Positions 45,172 through 57,091 of a DNA stretch of 64,000 bases are shown here, piece after piece (position 1 is the first letter of the stretch; each line of letters starts with the position of its first letter). The notes below the pieces were generated by a model. It did no database searches, was not told where the DNA came from, and was given only the letters and a program-made list of their open reading frames with translations. The DNA is taken from contig NW_021167080.1 in the NCBI RefSeq assembly GCF_003711515.1, positions 965,200 to 1,029,199 on the forward strand. Direction: 5' to 3'. The position numbers were made by a program, and so were the translations under genes. Origin of the DNA: Sodiomyces alkalinus F11 (Eukaryota > Ascomycota > Sordariomycetes > Glomerellales > Plectosphaerellaceae).

Positions 45172-48100
45172 TATCTAGAACTTAGCGATACCTACGTGCT
45201 ACGCTAGCAATAGACTAAAAACCTAATACTACCGCCTAATAACCTCTTAGAATTAAATAGGCACTAGAGTAGACGAATTAACGGTCCGAAGAAAATAACC
45301 GAGCCCTAAATATAAGGCTAGGCCCTCTCTATAAAGAATATACCGATATTAACTTAAGGCTTACTCCGATATAAGAATACTACTCCGAAATACGCTAGTT
45401 TATAGACCGATAACGCGCGAGAGAAGAAGCCGATAAGCGATAACGCTAATTAGTCGAATAGCTTATAGCCCGGCTCCTAGGATCGCCTACCCCGTAAAAC
45501 CTAATACCGCTTAACCTAAATATTCCGGCTCCTTTATAGACCCCGATAATCCTTATACTAGTAGGGTCTACCCTATTACCGGTTCTATCGCCTACGCTAT
45601 AGCCGATAATATTAGTAGTCGCCCTAACCTTAACGGTAATACCCCGTAAAACTATCGATAGCCCGGCGAAGTTCTTAGGGAAGCGAGTATATTATAGCGT
45701 ATAGGCCTACGCGATATAGTAAAAGCTTATAATCGATAGCGACTTATTCTAGAATAATATAGAAGCTTAGTATACGATCTATAATTACCTAAGACCCGAA
45801 GTATAATAAGTTATATCAGCCTTTTATAAAAGCGACGGACCGGGTAAGCTTATAAACCCTAATAACTTTATAGCGTATCTTAATCGTACTTACCTTAACC
45901 CTATAGAATAATCACGGGCCGCCTAAGCCTTATATATAATTCGTTAATAAATCGATAAGTCGTTTACCGCCTTCCTACCCTATTTTAAAAGATAAATCGC
46001 CTTTACGGGTATTACCGAATAGGAAGCTACTATATAGATCTTATTCCTTAAAGGGGCGATTACTTCACAACTTAAGGATAAACTTATCTCCGCCCGAATC
46101 CCTATTAACTATTATACTATAAAGGTTAATAGCGTATAAGAGTTTACCGGGAAACTTAAAGGCTATTAGTTTAAACGAAACTAGAATAAATAAGCTTAAG
46201 ACTATATAACCGCGAAGAAGGATACCGATAATAATACGAAAATAGGCGGAGTAAACCGTGTTAGTAATAGGAAGGCGAAGTAAAAGACTCGGATATACTA
46301 TAACTATAATAAGAATGGGTATATCGCGCGGAATTATAAAAAGCTAAAGGAAAACTAAGATATAGTCTGGAAAGGTAAGGAGACTCGTACGAAAGATCGC
46401 GATAAGAGCGGGGATAAGTCGATTAGCGAGGATAACTCGGAAAAAGAGTAGCTTTAACGTTAAAATAGACGTTAAAGCCGATAGCCGTGATATAGCGGGA
46501 GTAAAAGGCGTTTAAAGTGCGTGCTAGTAATAACCCGGTATTTATAATAGCTAGAGTAAATAAATAGTATATCCTCGCCTTTATTAATACTAGTTATAAT
46601 TATTATACCGTTATAAGTGAATAGTTTACTTGAAGACTCTAATTACTATTAGTCGATAAGACGAATCGACTACTAAATAGCTTCTCGGAAGTTACCGGGA
46701 TTATTAATAACACGGGAATCACTATATATACGCTTAAGATTAGCGGTTACCTATAAAGAATATTCGTATATATAGTGCCCGGGCTTAATTAAGACGTATT
46801 CCTCGGGAAGCCCTAGATAGAATAGAATAACGTAATATACTATACTAAAGATAAACGGCTTTACTACGGAGTAGCCGGATTAGATATATAACTTTATTAT
46901 AAAAAGGAATCTACTAGAGTATAAGCCATCCGCGACGCCTATTTAGTTATAGGATCTATATTCGCGGGTATTATTCGATAACTATAACGGAAGGGTAAAG
47001 AAGTCTTAATCTAAGGAGTAAGCTTAAGGGATATCGAAAAAGCGTTATATAAGAAATAACTAGTAGACCTAAAGGATTTTATGCCTAAAGAGTTACTATA
47101 AGGATTCGGCGACTTATTCGCGCCCGATGAAGCTAATTAATTACCACTATACCGATTAGGAGTAAACTATAAGGTAAACCTTATATCTGGAAATAACGAT
47201 AAGGAATTATCGTTTCCTTAAGGGCTGCTCTATAATATATTAAAAGAAGAACTCTTAGGACTACGGAAAATACTTATTAACCTAATAGATAAAGGATTTA
47301 TCCGTACTAGTAGTTCGGAAGCCGCGGCTCTTATCCTTTTTATAAAAAAGCTAGGCAGAGGACTTTAATTTTATTACGATTATTAAGCGTTAAACGCGAT
47401 TACTAAATAAGACTATTATCTATTTCCCGTAATCGCCGAGATATTATAAAACGTAAGCTAAATAGAATAGTTTATAAAGCTTAACATAGTCGCCGCCTTT
47501 TATAAAATTAGGATATCTTTAGGATATAAATATAAGACCGCGTTCTAAACTCGGTTTAGGCTTTTCGAATAGCTTATCTATCTATTTAGCCTAAGTAAGG
47601 CTCCCGTGACTTTTTAACGATAGATTAATAAGATATTATAGCGCTTCCTAAATAACTTTATTACCGCTTATGTTAACGATATCCTTATCTACTTTAATAG
47701 GAGTTAGGCCGACTATAAGGCGAAGGTAAAGTAGGTACTTCGTGTACTGGCGGATACCGGCCTAAGCCTAAATCCGTTAAAGTATAAGTTTAGCGTGAAG
47801 ATAGTAAGGTACTTAGGATTTATAATTACGGCGGGGAAAGGCGTATTTTATAACCTAAAGAAGTTATAAGCTATTCGCGAGTAGGAAACGCCTATAACAG
47901 TTAAGGGCGTATAAAGCTTTTTAGGGTTTACGAATTATTACCGAATCTTTATTAAGAATTTTTCGGGGATTTTAGCCTTATTAATAGTATTAACTAAGAA
48001 AGACTATACTTTTTAATAGGGTCCCGAGGAAGAAGCGGCCTTTTATAAGCTAAAGGCGAGGTTCTAAGAAGGACCGATACTATAATAGTAGGACCTAGTA

Positions 48101-50145
48101 AATAAGATATTTATTAAGACGGATTACTCGGGGTTTACCCTTACGGGTAGCCTAATATAAGAAGATATAAACGGAAATCGCTACGTGGTCGTATACTACT
48201 CTTATAAACTTAATAGAGCGGAATATAACTACCTAATCTACGATAAGGAAATACTAGCGATTATAAGTTATTTAACGATATAGTAGGCTAAGCTTATTAG
48301 TTATAAATAGTTTATAGTCCTCTCCGACTATAAGGCCCTTAAATACTTTATAATAAAGCGAACGCTCACTACGCGATAAAGCTAATAGGCCGGCGAGCTT
48401 ATATAATTTAACTTTATACTTAAGTATCAGAAAGGAAAGGATAATATAATAGCAGATACCCTTTTACGTTAATAGTAAGACAAGCCCTAAGATATAACGG
48501 ATAAATAAGAGTAATCTTATTATATTTAATTAATTCCTAATACCGCGATTCTACCTAATATTCGCTATATTTATAGCGGTTAAATAATCTTCGAGGCGGA
48601 TTAAAAGCTATAGCGATTATAGTATAAGACGCTTATAACCAACGAATAATATTAAGGAGCTTTATCTACGGTTACCGAAAAAGAATAATAGTTCCTACTA
48701 TTATTAGAATTAAAGCTATAAATAGCTAAGTACTTAGTCTTTACGATTAGGTTATTATTATTCCGTGACCGAATTTAGGTGCCCGGGTCTATTAAAGGGT
48801 TAACGTTATAAGGGAGGATTATTTAGTTAATTTACGATTAAGTAATAGGAGGATACCCCGGATATAAAAACACTATCGCCTTAATAGCGCGTCGCTTTTT
48901 CTAGCTAAGGATAAATAAGGATATCCGATAATTTATCCGGAACTACGATATCTACGGAAAGGGGTATATATAGAGAAATACGAAATATGGCCTTTTACGC
49001 CCTTTCCCGGTACTAGAATAAATATAGAGCGACCTATTAATAGATTTTATAATAGACTTACTATTAGCCAGTAAGAAGAAGGCGTGTTACCTTTAAGTTA
49101 TTAGAGACCGTCTAACTAAGGCTATAATATTAAAAGCGATAAAGATAATAGAAGCCGAAGCTTACGCGGAATAGTTCCTATACTATTATTTCCGGTTCCA
49201 CGGAATACTTAGGTTAATTATTAGTAGCCGAGGCTTAAACTAGATAAGTAGGTTCTAAAAGCACTTTTATAACGTTAGACGGATATCGTGTAAGCTTAGT
49301 ATAGTATATTACCCCTAAACCGATAAAGTAATAAAGTGTATAAACTAAGAAGTATAAGCTTATTTATAAGCCTTTATCTATTACGCTTAGGATAACTAGG
49401 ATCACCTATTACCCGTAGTATAACTAGCCCTAAATAACCGTAAAAGCTCCGTGACGGGGTTTAGTCCCTTCTTTTTAGAATATAGCTACTACGTTAATCC
49501 GATCTAGATAACCGAGGAGCTCTTTCCGGAACCTAGAGTATTAATGGCCTACGACTTACTACGCCGTTTATAGAAAACGACTAAGTTTGCCTAGGCTATA
49601 ATTATGTTAATATAGTTTAGAAATAAGGAGTCTACTAACTAATATCGTATACTAGCTAAGCGTTTCAAGGTTAACGACTTAGTTTAGCTATCGTTAGGTA
49701 ACTATTTAACTCCGCGACTATTATAAAAGCTTAACTAGCTTTATCGTAAATACCGAGTTATAAAGGTAATTAGCCTATACGTAGTCGAGCTCGCTATACT
49801 ATTATAGATTTACCCTTAATTCTATATAGACTTATTACGTCGCGCGGGTGATAACCCCTTTCCGGGATAGGTAGTAGATAACCCTTAATTACCGCTTATT
49901 CGAGAAATAACTAATAGTAAAGAATAGGAAATCGAGGAAATCCTTTACGCGAGGATAAAAAGGCGAGACAGGGGATTAAGAGGCAAGGTACTAGTATAAT
50001 AGGTAGGATACTATAAGCCTATATAGGAACTGCTAAAACTATTAGCGTAAATATAGGCACTTAATAAGTTTGAAAGGAAATTCGACTTAGTAGTACTAAA
50101 TACTAGCCTATTAGATACCTTCGCGCTATTATAATATAGGAATTA
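45172..50145 (+). pseudogene. GypB-2 gag-pol with C-terminal chromodomain
   Basis: Gag to about 46440, with a zinc knuckle Y-Y-N-Y-N-K-N-G-Y-I-A-R-N-Y at about 46297-46340 (Tyr for Cys). A protease-like region lies near 46600-46800. RT at about 47250-47840 has K-L-N-I-V-A-A-F-Y-K-I-R and A-Y-V-N-D-I-L-I-Y-F (about 47668-47697; Y-V-D-D expected). RNase H is at about 48100-48480. Integrase runs about 48600-49770, its zinc-binding part giving way to L-D-F-I-I-D-L. A chromodomain is at about 49910-50060: E-I-E-E-I-L-Y-A-R, G-K-V-L-V, V-G-Y-Y-K-P. It ends near 50145. Confidence 0.85.
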
Positions 50146-50219
50146 ATATATAAGCGATCGTATCGCGATAATTAAAAGGGAGTAAGAGTCGGATTTAGTT
50201 TAGGCCGGATAGGCCCCGC

Positions 50220-51800
50220 GCCTTAGCTACGCTTAATATAAGCCTAGATTAATATCCTTAGCCTTAAAATCGCTATCCTTAGGATCATCGACTTCTATAA
50301 AAGTCTTACCCTTATCGCCCTGCTATAGGTCGGAGTCTATCTCCTTAACCTTATCGTTATCTTTATTATCGCCGTTATCGGGGATTATAATTATATTAGT
50401 AATAGTTATACCCGTGGGCGTAGAAGCCCGCCTATACTCCGCGTATTATTAGAGTTCGGAAATCACGACGTTAGCGTGATTAAGTATAAGTATCTCTCTA
50501 AATAGCCGAGTATACTCCCTTAGCTTTATAAGACTAAGGCGTTTAAAGTCTTTATCCGATAATATCGACCCTAATAAAGGAGTAGGAGTAATAGGATAAG
50601 CGTTTTTTTCCACTACGATATTAAAAAAGACTAGGCCCGAAACTACTACCTTATCTATAACCTTATAAGGAGAAGGTAAGGCTAGCTATTCCGCCTTAAT
50701 AATAACCTCCTTTAAAGGCGATACGTTTAGTCCCGATACTATCTTTTTTATGACCTCTAAGAGAGGAGAAAAGACTAGTATACTTACTTTATTAGCGACC
50801 TTTATTACCGGAGGAAGCGAGGCTAGTTTAACTACCTTATTAACGACCTTAGGAAAAGGTAGCGAGGCTAACTATAATACTACCGTTTCCTAAACCTCCT
50901 AGGGAAGAGAAAGGGCTAGCGCGACTACTATACCGGGAGCCTCCGCGGGATATATAGCTATACGTAATATCGCTATTATCGCTTCCCTAGCTATAAGGGT
51001 ATCCTAGAACACCGCGTAGACGTTAAGATACGGTTCTTACTCCTAGAAGAAGAGTTAGCGATACTATTATAACCTTTTAAGGGGAGGAAGTCTTATAGGA
51101 GTATTCTTATTATCGTCGCTAATAAGGGTAGCCGTCTTAAATAACCTTTACGCGTAGCTTTTAAGGTATATTAGGAGAGGAGTATACCGGTATATCTTTA
51201 TAGAGTATATATAGTATTTCTTCCCCCGATTAGTTAAGCTATAATAGAGGCGCTTATACTTCCTATTAGCGATATTACGCGTGTAAGGGAGGTATAGCTT
51301 AGTATAAACGCTATTAGGAGGGTGCTTAGGAGGCCGATTACCCGCCGATTTCTTCTTCTTAGGCGGCGGCGAGGTCGATAACGCGAACTATTATACGGTT
51401 AGTATTACCTTAAGACGTAAGAGCGTTATACCTATATTATTATCGGCGGTACGCTTACTATTATTATTACTCCTATTATCGCCGGGGGCTAGCGCCGTCT
51501 ATAAAAACGATATAAGTTAGCAAAGGGTTCCTAATAAAAAGATCGCGAGCGAGAGACGGCTTACCTTAGACGGGGAACTCTTAAACTAACCGAGTATTAC
51601 TATTATTATCTAAGGATAGGGGATATTAGAGGAATCGTCGTTATAAGGAAGAATAAGTATATACGGAACCGCTATTACTATTAGTATTATTATTAAAGAT
51701 AGGGAGGGGAATAGAGGAAGAGAGGGCCTACGAGGAAAACGGGGCCGATATATCTACGGATAGTATCTACGCGAGGGTGGCCTACGTTATTATTTCGGGC
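50220..51800 (-). pseudogene. GypB antisense ORF, copy 1 (in GypB-2): unidentified, about 500 codons
   Basis: Minus-strand frame between the chromodomain end of pol and the 3' LTR, read through TAG/TAA. A basic stretch P-P-P-K-K-K-K-S-A-G-N-R-P-P-K is near 51340-51375. It is followed by a Tyr-dense segment (about 51190-51330: Y-L-P-Y-T-R-N-I-A-N-R-K-Y-K-R-L, then G-K-K-Y-Y-I-Y). Since RIP turns TGT into TAT, these Tyr could have been Cys, giving C-x2-C-like spacing and perhaps zinc binding. The C-terminal part is acidic (D-N-K-D-N-D-K-V-K-E-I-D-S-D near 50350). I do not recognise the protein. Confidence 0.5.
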
Positions 51801-51967
51801 ACGTGAATAAAGGGTAATAGGCTACCTAAGATTTCTTTAATATTAAGATAAGGGCGAGGTAAGATAAAAGGACGCGATTATTCCTTTATTATAGCGACGT
51901 AAGGGGGAGCCGAACTATAACGGTGACGGGCGGTTACGTAACCCCCGGAGGGAGAGGGGGGGGATAG

Positions 51968-52182
51968 TGTTACGGGTTAACCCCGATATAGAGAATCCGG
52001 CTATACTCCGGATCTTCCTAACCACGCGCTTAGTTAATAGACTTATACTACTAAGTTATCGCTACCTTATAGCTAGCCTAGCGTTATAGACTTTTCTCCT
52101 TTTTCCTTCTTCCTTCCTTAGTTCTAGATAATCTATTATTACGACCTTACTTAGTGCCACGACCTATGACTAGTCGTTTATA
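51968..52182 (+). repeat. 3' LTR of GypB-2
   Basis: 215 bases, TGTTACGGG to GTCGTTTATA, preceded by the G-run polypurine tract. Followed by AGTGG, the duplicated target. Confidence 0.9.
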
Positions 52183-54200
52183 AGTGGATAACCTTCTTTT
52201 AGAGCCCGCTCCTCCTATCTTAGTAGTTAAAACGTAAGCGGATAGCCTTTCTCCCTTTATAGAGTCTATTTCGAAGCGTCCTACTTTAGGCCTATATAGG
52301 ACCTAGTATAGTACCCGCGCTATTCCCGCTCCTCCTATTTTACCAGAAAAGGTAGTTAAGACGTAAGCGGATAATCCTTTTTTAAAGCCCTTATCGAGGT
52401 ATCTTATTTTAGGCCTTATCAGAAACTAGCGTAGTTCCTATATTACCCCCGAGTCTAACCCTATTTTTCCCGCTCTTGATTCCCCTACCTTACTAAAAGA
52501 GGTAGTAAAGGCGTAAGCGGATAACCCTTTTTATACTAGATAGCGTAAGGCCCACGGTAATAATACCACGTACGGACACTAGTCTAGGAGTAGTAGTATC
52601 CTTCGTTTTAAGAATCGCGTTTTTATACTAGACTACTCTAGCCTCCGTTAAAAGGTCCTATAATACTTCTATAACGGACCTAGCGTAGGGCACTATAGGG
52701 TTATAAGGACTATTAAGAGGATTTCGGACTTCTACTTTTATAATTATCTACCTAGGGATATACGTTAGTTAATATCTACCTACGGCGTATATTAATGTAC
52801 TAAGCCGCGGTATTATAAGCTATATAGTAGGCTAGCGAGTTTCCTAGTACCTTAGCGCCCTTTTATAGAGATATTTATTAACTTTATTACGGGGTTACCG
52901 CCGGTCCACGGCCTAGGCTATAAAACGAATACTATCCTTGTAGTAGTGTACCGCCTAATAAAGTACTCTATTTATATCCCCACGAGTAGTGCCCTAATAG
53001 TAGAAGGACTTACTAAGTCTCTATAGTATCACGTCTTTCGCACCTTTAGTCTACCCGATAGTATCGTATCTAATCGTGGGGTATTATTTACGAGTCGTTT
53101 TTAGGCGCCTTTATATCGCTGCCTCGGTATTACCCGACGCCTATCTATAACGTAGTACCCGTAGACGGACGGATAGATAGAGCGATAGAACTAGAACCTT
53201 AAGTATTACCTACGTATATTCTAGTCGCAGGAATAGAATAACTAGGTTAACCGGTTATTATTAGCAGAATTTACTTATAATATAGCGTGGTATTCTACGA
53301 TACGTTATACCCCCTCCGATACCCTAATAGGCTATAACCTAAGGGGACCTAATAAAGTATAGCTTCCGAGGGCAGGCGAGGTCCGCGCCGCCGAAGCCGA
53401 GACCCGGGCGGAATACCTTATAGCCTAGCGCTATTCTATTTCGGACCTTATTAAGAGGGTATAGGCCTCCTATAAACGGTATTATAATAACGGCTATGTC
53501 TAGCGCTCCTTTAAGGTGGGCGAGTATATCTTACTATCCACGAAGAATATCCGATAGAAAAGACCCTTGAAAAAGCTTAGCGATAAGTTCATTAGTCCGT
53601 ATAAGATAACTAAGACCGTCGGTATGTATAGCCTAGCCTACTAACTAGAACTACCGAAGGGTATAAGGATTTATAATATCTTTCCGGTTTCCCTGCTAGA
53701 ATTATAGAGGTCCCGCGATAGGTTATAGCCGGAACCTCTACCCGTAGTTAACTTCGAACCGGATTCGGATAAGTATAAGGTCGAAGCTATCCTAGACTAT
53801 CGATATAAGGGTAAATAGCGCTAGTACCTAATTAAATAGGCCGGCTATAGCGACGAAGAAAATACCTAGGAGCCGAAGCGGAATATCCCCGATAAACTTA
53901 TTAACGCCTACTTTAAGGCGAGACTATTAAGGAACTAGACAGGTTTATATACTATTCCTATAGAAGACCTTATAGATATAACGTAAGGATATTATTCTAT
54001 CTTTCCCCCTCCTTATAGATAATAAGACTTATTAAGAACTAAATAGGTTTATATACTATCCCTATAAGGGACCTAATAGGATAAGGGCCTATATATCGGC
54101 TATATTAACCTAGAAAAACCCTTTAGTAGAATATAGAGATAAATTCTTAGGCAGGGACCCTCCCTTAACCTAGACGGGGACTATATAGGCACTATTATCT
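52183..54200 (+). pseudogene. GypA-2 repeat tail, integrase and chromodomain
   Basis: The frame resumes after GypB-2 with the remaining peptide repeats (52183-52530). An integrase zinc-binding region follows (G-H-Y-R-V-I-R-T-I-K-R at about 52690, C-T-K-P-R near 52800). The core is readable as F-I-T-G-L then I-L-V-V-V-Y-R-L-I-K-Y (about 52880-52970). A chromodomain is at about 53775-53930 (V-E-A-I-L-D-Y-R, A-G-Y-S-D-E-E-N-T, E-P-K). All conserved blocks fall in order on the plus strand. Confidence 0.85.
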
Positions 54201-54586
54201 TACCTCCTATTTTCTTCCTTTTAAGCGTTCTGCTCTTAACCTCCTATTTTCTTCCTTTAAAGCGTTCTACTCTTAACCTCTATTCTCCCTTTTTTAAGCG
54301 TTCTGCTTCCAACCTCTATTCCTTTATAGGCATAACGCCCTTAACCCCGTTCTTATTCCTTTAGCATAATAACTTATCGCCCTTAAAGTCTACTTCCTTT
54401 ACTTTTCCCCTGAATTAACCATCACGATAAAGACACGATTATATTATAAGGAAAGCATAGTTAGGACTATTAGGGTTATAATAGGAATACTCTAAAGCTA
54501 GTTAAAAAAAAAAGGGAAGAACCTAACCCGAAGGCTAGTAAAAAAAACCTAAAAAACAAATAACTGTTATCCTCTATATATACCTA

Positions 54587-55850
54587 TTACGCCCCCGAAA
54601 GGATATCCTTAAACCCCACTAACTTATCGTCTAGAGGGGTAGGCTCCCACCTAGCCACCTTATTACTATTATCCTCTATATATACCTAGCTTTACCCCGT
54701 AGTAATAGCCGCTATTCCCCCCTTTTACCTATTACCCACGGATAGTATTAAAGGATAAAAAGACAGAGGCGTCTTCGCCTTCTACTTTTTCTTCTTCTTC
54801 TGTAATAAAGGAGTTAAGGGCGTTAGAGCCTTCTTCCCCTTACCCTTCTTCACTAATAAGGTCGGCACTATATCGTTATCGTCGGGCATTTCGTAAGGAT
54901 CCGGGGGACCCTAAGAACCTTACGGCATAAAGCCTTAAGATTACGTAGGGCTACTATTACTAAATATATCATCACCTATAAAGCTAACCCCCGCGGGGGC
55001 TAAGGTAGACCCTAAGGGTATGGGCAGGTCTTCCTAGGCCTAAGCCTAGGCTAGATTAAAAGTGGCTATCTACTTAAAAGTAGTAGCCGTCCGCTTTTAG
55101 GCTATAAGGTTGCGCTTATATAATATAAGGCGTTATTATTTAATATCAAGGCGTTTCTGCTTAACGGCTAGATACTACTACTATAGCCCGACGAATTACT
55201 TAATGATTAACTCTATACTATTAAGCCTTTTATAGATATCTTCCGCCGTTTTCTAGTAGGCGTCGGTAATTTCCTTAGCTTAACGCTAAGTAGCTATAGC
55301 TTCATTAGTAGATAACCGGTTAACCTTTAGCATCGCTTAACCGAGAGCCTTTTTAAGGATAACCTAGTATCGAACTACTATAGCCTAGTACTATATAGGA
55401 TTAGTAAGGGGTTATAGTTAGAGAGAATATAATACTTATACGAAGACTCTTATTTGGACTACCTTTCTCGATAACGATAACTAAAACCTTTTATAGGTAC
55501 TCGGTAGCGTTCTCACCGGTAATAGGGAGCTATTATATATATTAGATTAATATTGACTACGGAGTAGTCTATAAAAGGAGGGACTATAGCTATAAGGGTA
55601 ATAAGGAGATATAAAGGGGAATAAAGATATATCGGAATAATAATAAAGATATATAACTTACCACGCGGTGTTTAAGGCTATTATACTTAGAGTAATAGTG
55701 GTATTTATTCGTGTAACGGCTATTATCAGTATAGCGGCACGTCTTGGCCTTAATAGTATACGTCTTCTCCTTAAAGTTAATCGTTACTAACTTACTCGTA
55801 TCACGTATATAGGGGGCCCTTAGATCCCCGCCTATACCGATATCTACTAC
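54587..55850 (-). pseudogene. GypA antisense ORF, copy 2 (in GypA-2)
   Basis: Collinear with 3413-4630. The N-terminus reads V-D-I-G-I-G-G-D-L-R-A-P-Y-I; the initiator is lost. In the Tyr-rich segment this copy keeps Cys at one position where copy 1 has Tyr, and has Tyr at others where copy 1 has Cys. The C-terminal end again has P-D-D-x-D-I-V-P-T and K-K-G-K-G-K-K. Two copies sharing this frame show it belongs to the element and is not a chance insertion. Function unknown. Confidence 0.5.
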
Positions 55851-56739
55851 CCTTTAGCGTGGAGTAACTGATAGTGTAGTAGTTAATAACGATATAGCTA
55901 TAATAGGAGTAAGAGGCTCTAGCGTAGCTAGCTACGGGGCTAATTACTTAACAGACTATAAGGTTAACGCCGTAACCACGATCTTAATCCTTTTAGAGGA
56001 CCGCGTTATACTTATAGGAGTAACGATACGCTTATTATTATTATTATCTTCCTAGAAAGGTATAATAACTATACTATATCGCGTAGTTAGCTAGTATTAT
56101 AGACTAGAGATAGGTTAGAGAATACATATAAGATAGTAGTTAAACAATTAATTACTTAAGTAAAACTATAAACCGTTAGTACACGATACCTTATATTAGG
56201 TAGAACTTATAAGGCGTAGTATAATCGAAAATTAAGTATAGAAAAGGAAGAAAAGAATAGGAAGAGGGAGTAACGGTAGGTTATAAGATATCCCCTATAG
56301 CGGTTATATAGCACCTATTTTTAGTATAAAGAAGGAAGCTACGAGTTCGCGGAAGGAGTAACGTTAAACTCTATATAATACTAGATTAGGAGTCTGTATA
56401 GATAGATTAAAGGGATAACCTAGGAGGATAAAGGGGCAGGTCTAAAAGGCTTTTAGGGGGAACTACCCTAGAACCTATAAGGGTCTAGGCTAGGATATTA
56501 GCTTTAGTGGCTTAGTTAAGGAGAGGGTACGTACCCGGGTTAGAGTCACGGCTAAGGAAGGCCCTGTATAGGAACTAAACGGGGACCTATTAGGTCCTAT
56601 CGTGGAGGGCTCTAGGTCGGGGTATCGGGGCGTAGGAGACGGACTCGGAAACTAGGTTACGGAGGGGGTTTCGGAGGAGCTAAGAGGCCGGCACGGATCG
56701 GGCGCTCCTAAGGATAGGAGTATCCGGGGGAGGTCGCTA

Positions 56740-57091
56740 TATTAGGTGCTTACGGCAGTAGTTATAATAGGTCTCTAGTATAAACCTATAGGGGTCTAGG
56801 TATACTTAGTCTAAGACCCCTTAAGGCATAAATAAAGTAAGTTATTATATAGTAAATAGAATAGTCCCTTATAGTAAATAAAGTAGTCCTCGAGGAAGTA
56901 AATAAGTAATCCTCGAGGAGTAAAGCGTAGCCTTAAGGAGCGAGGGAGCCTCCCCTTTTAAGGGGGAGGCTAGCCATTAATCTAACTCTTTAGCTATATC
57001 CACGTTCTAACCCTATTATAATCCTATTATGATTATACCTGGTTCCTTACTTAACCCTACCTTTTCACTCTTTACGACTACCTATTTAATA
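56740..57091 (+). repeat. 3' LTR of GypA-2
   Basis: A 352-base LTR, start TATTAGGTGCT, end TTTAATA. A purine-rich AGGAG...GGGGGAGG tract lies directly upstream (about 56716-56733). The following ACTAA is the right-hand target duplication, and GypB-1 sequence resumes there. Confidence 0.9.

Larger units (their letters stand above)
44957..52182 (+). mobile_element. GypB-2: complete Ty3/Gypsy chromovirus, inserted in the pol of GypA-2
   Basis: A 7,226-base element with two 215-base LTRs (44957-45171 and 51968-52182). The target duplication is AGCGG (44952-44956) and AGTGG (52183-52187). A run of eight G (51956-51963) ends a polypurine tract before the 3' LTR. gag, protease, RT, RNase H, integrase and chromodomain are readable in order on the plus strand, with the antisense ORF behind them. 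It is the only uninterrupted full element in the window, though RIP-inactivated. Confidence 0.92.
18907..57091 (+). mobile_element. GypA-2: Ty3/Gypsy chromovirus, split by later insertions
   Basis: Both LTRs are present (18907-19234 and 56740-57091). Flanks are ATTAA (18902-18906) and ACTAA (57092-57096); uninterrupted GypB-2 reads ATTAG at this site, so both are RIP derivatives of one 5-base duplication. Own sequence: 18907-21637 (LTR, gag, protease, start of RT), 43510-44956 (RT, RNase H), 52183-57091 (integrase, chromodomain, antisense ORF, LTR), about 9.1 kb in all. LIN-1 and GypB-2 occupy the gaps. Gene order gag-PR-RT-RH-IN-chromodomain is that of chromoviruses. Confidence 0.9.
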
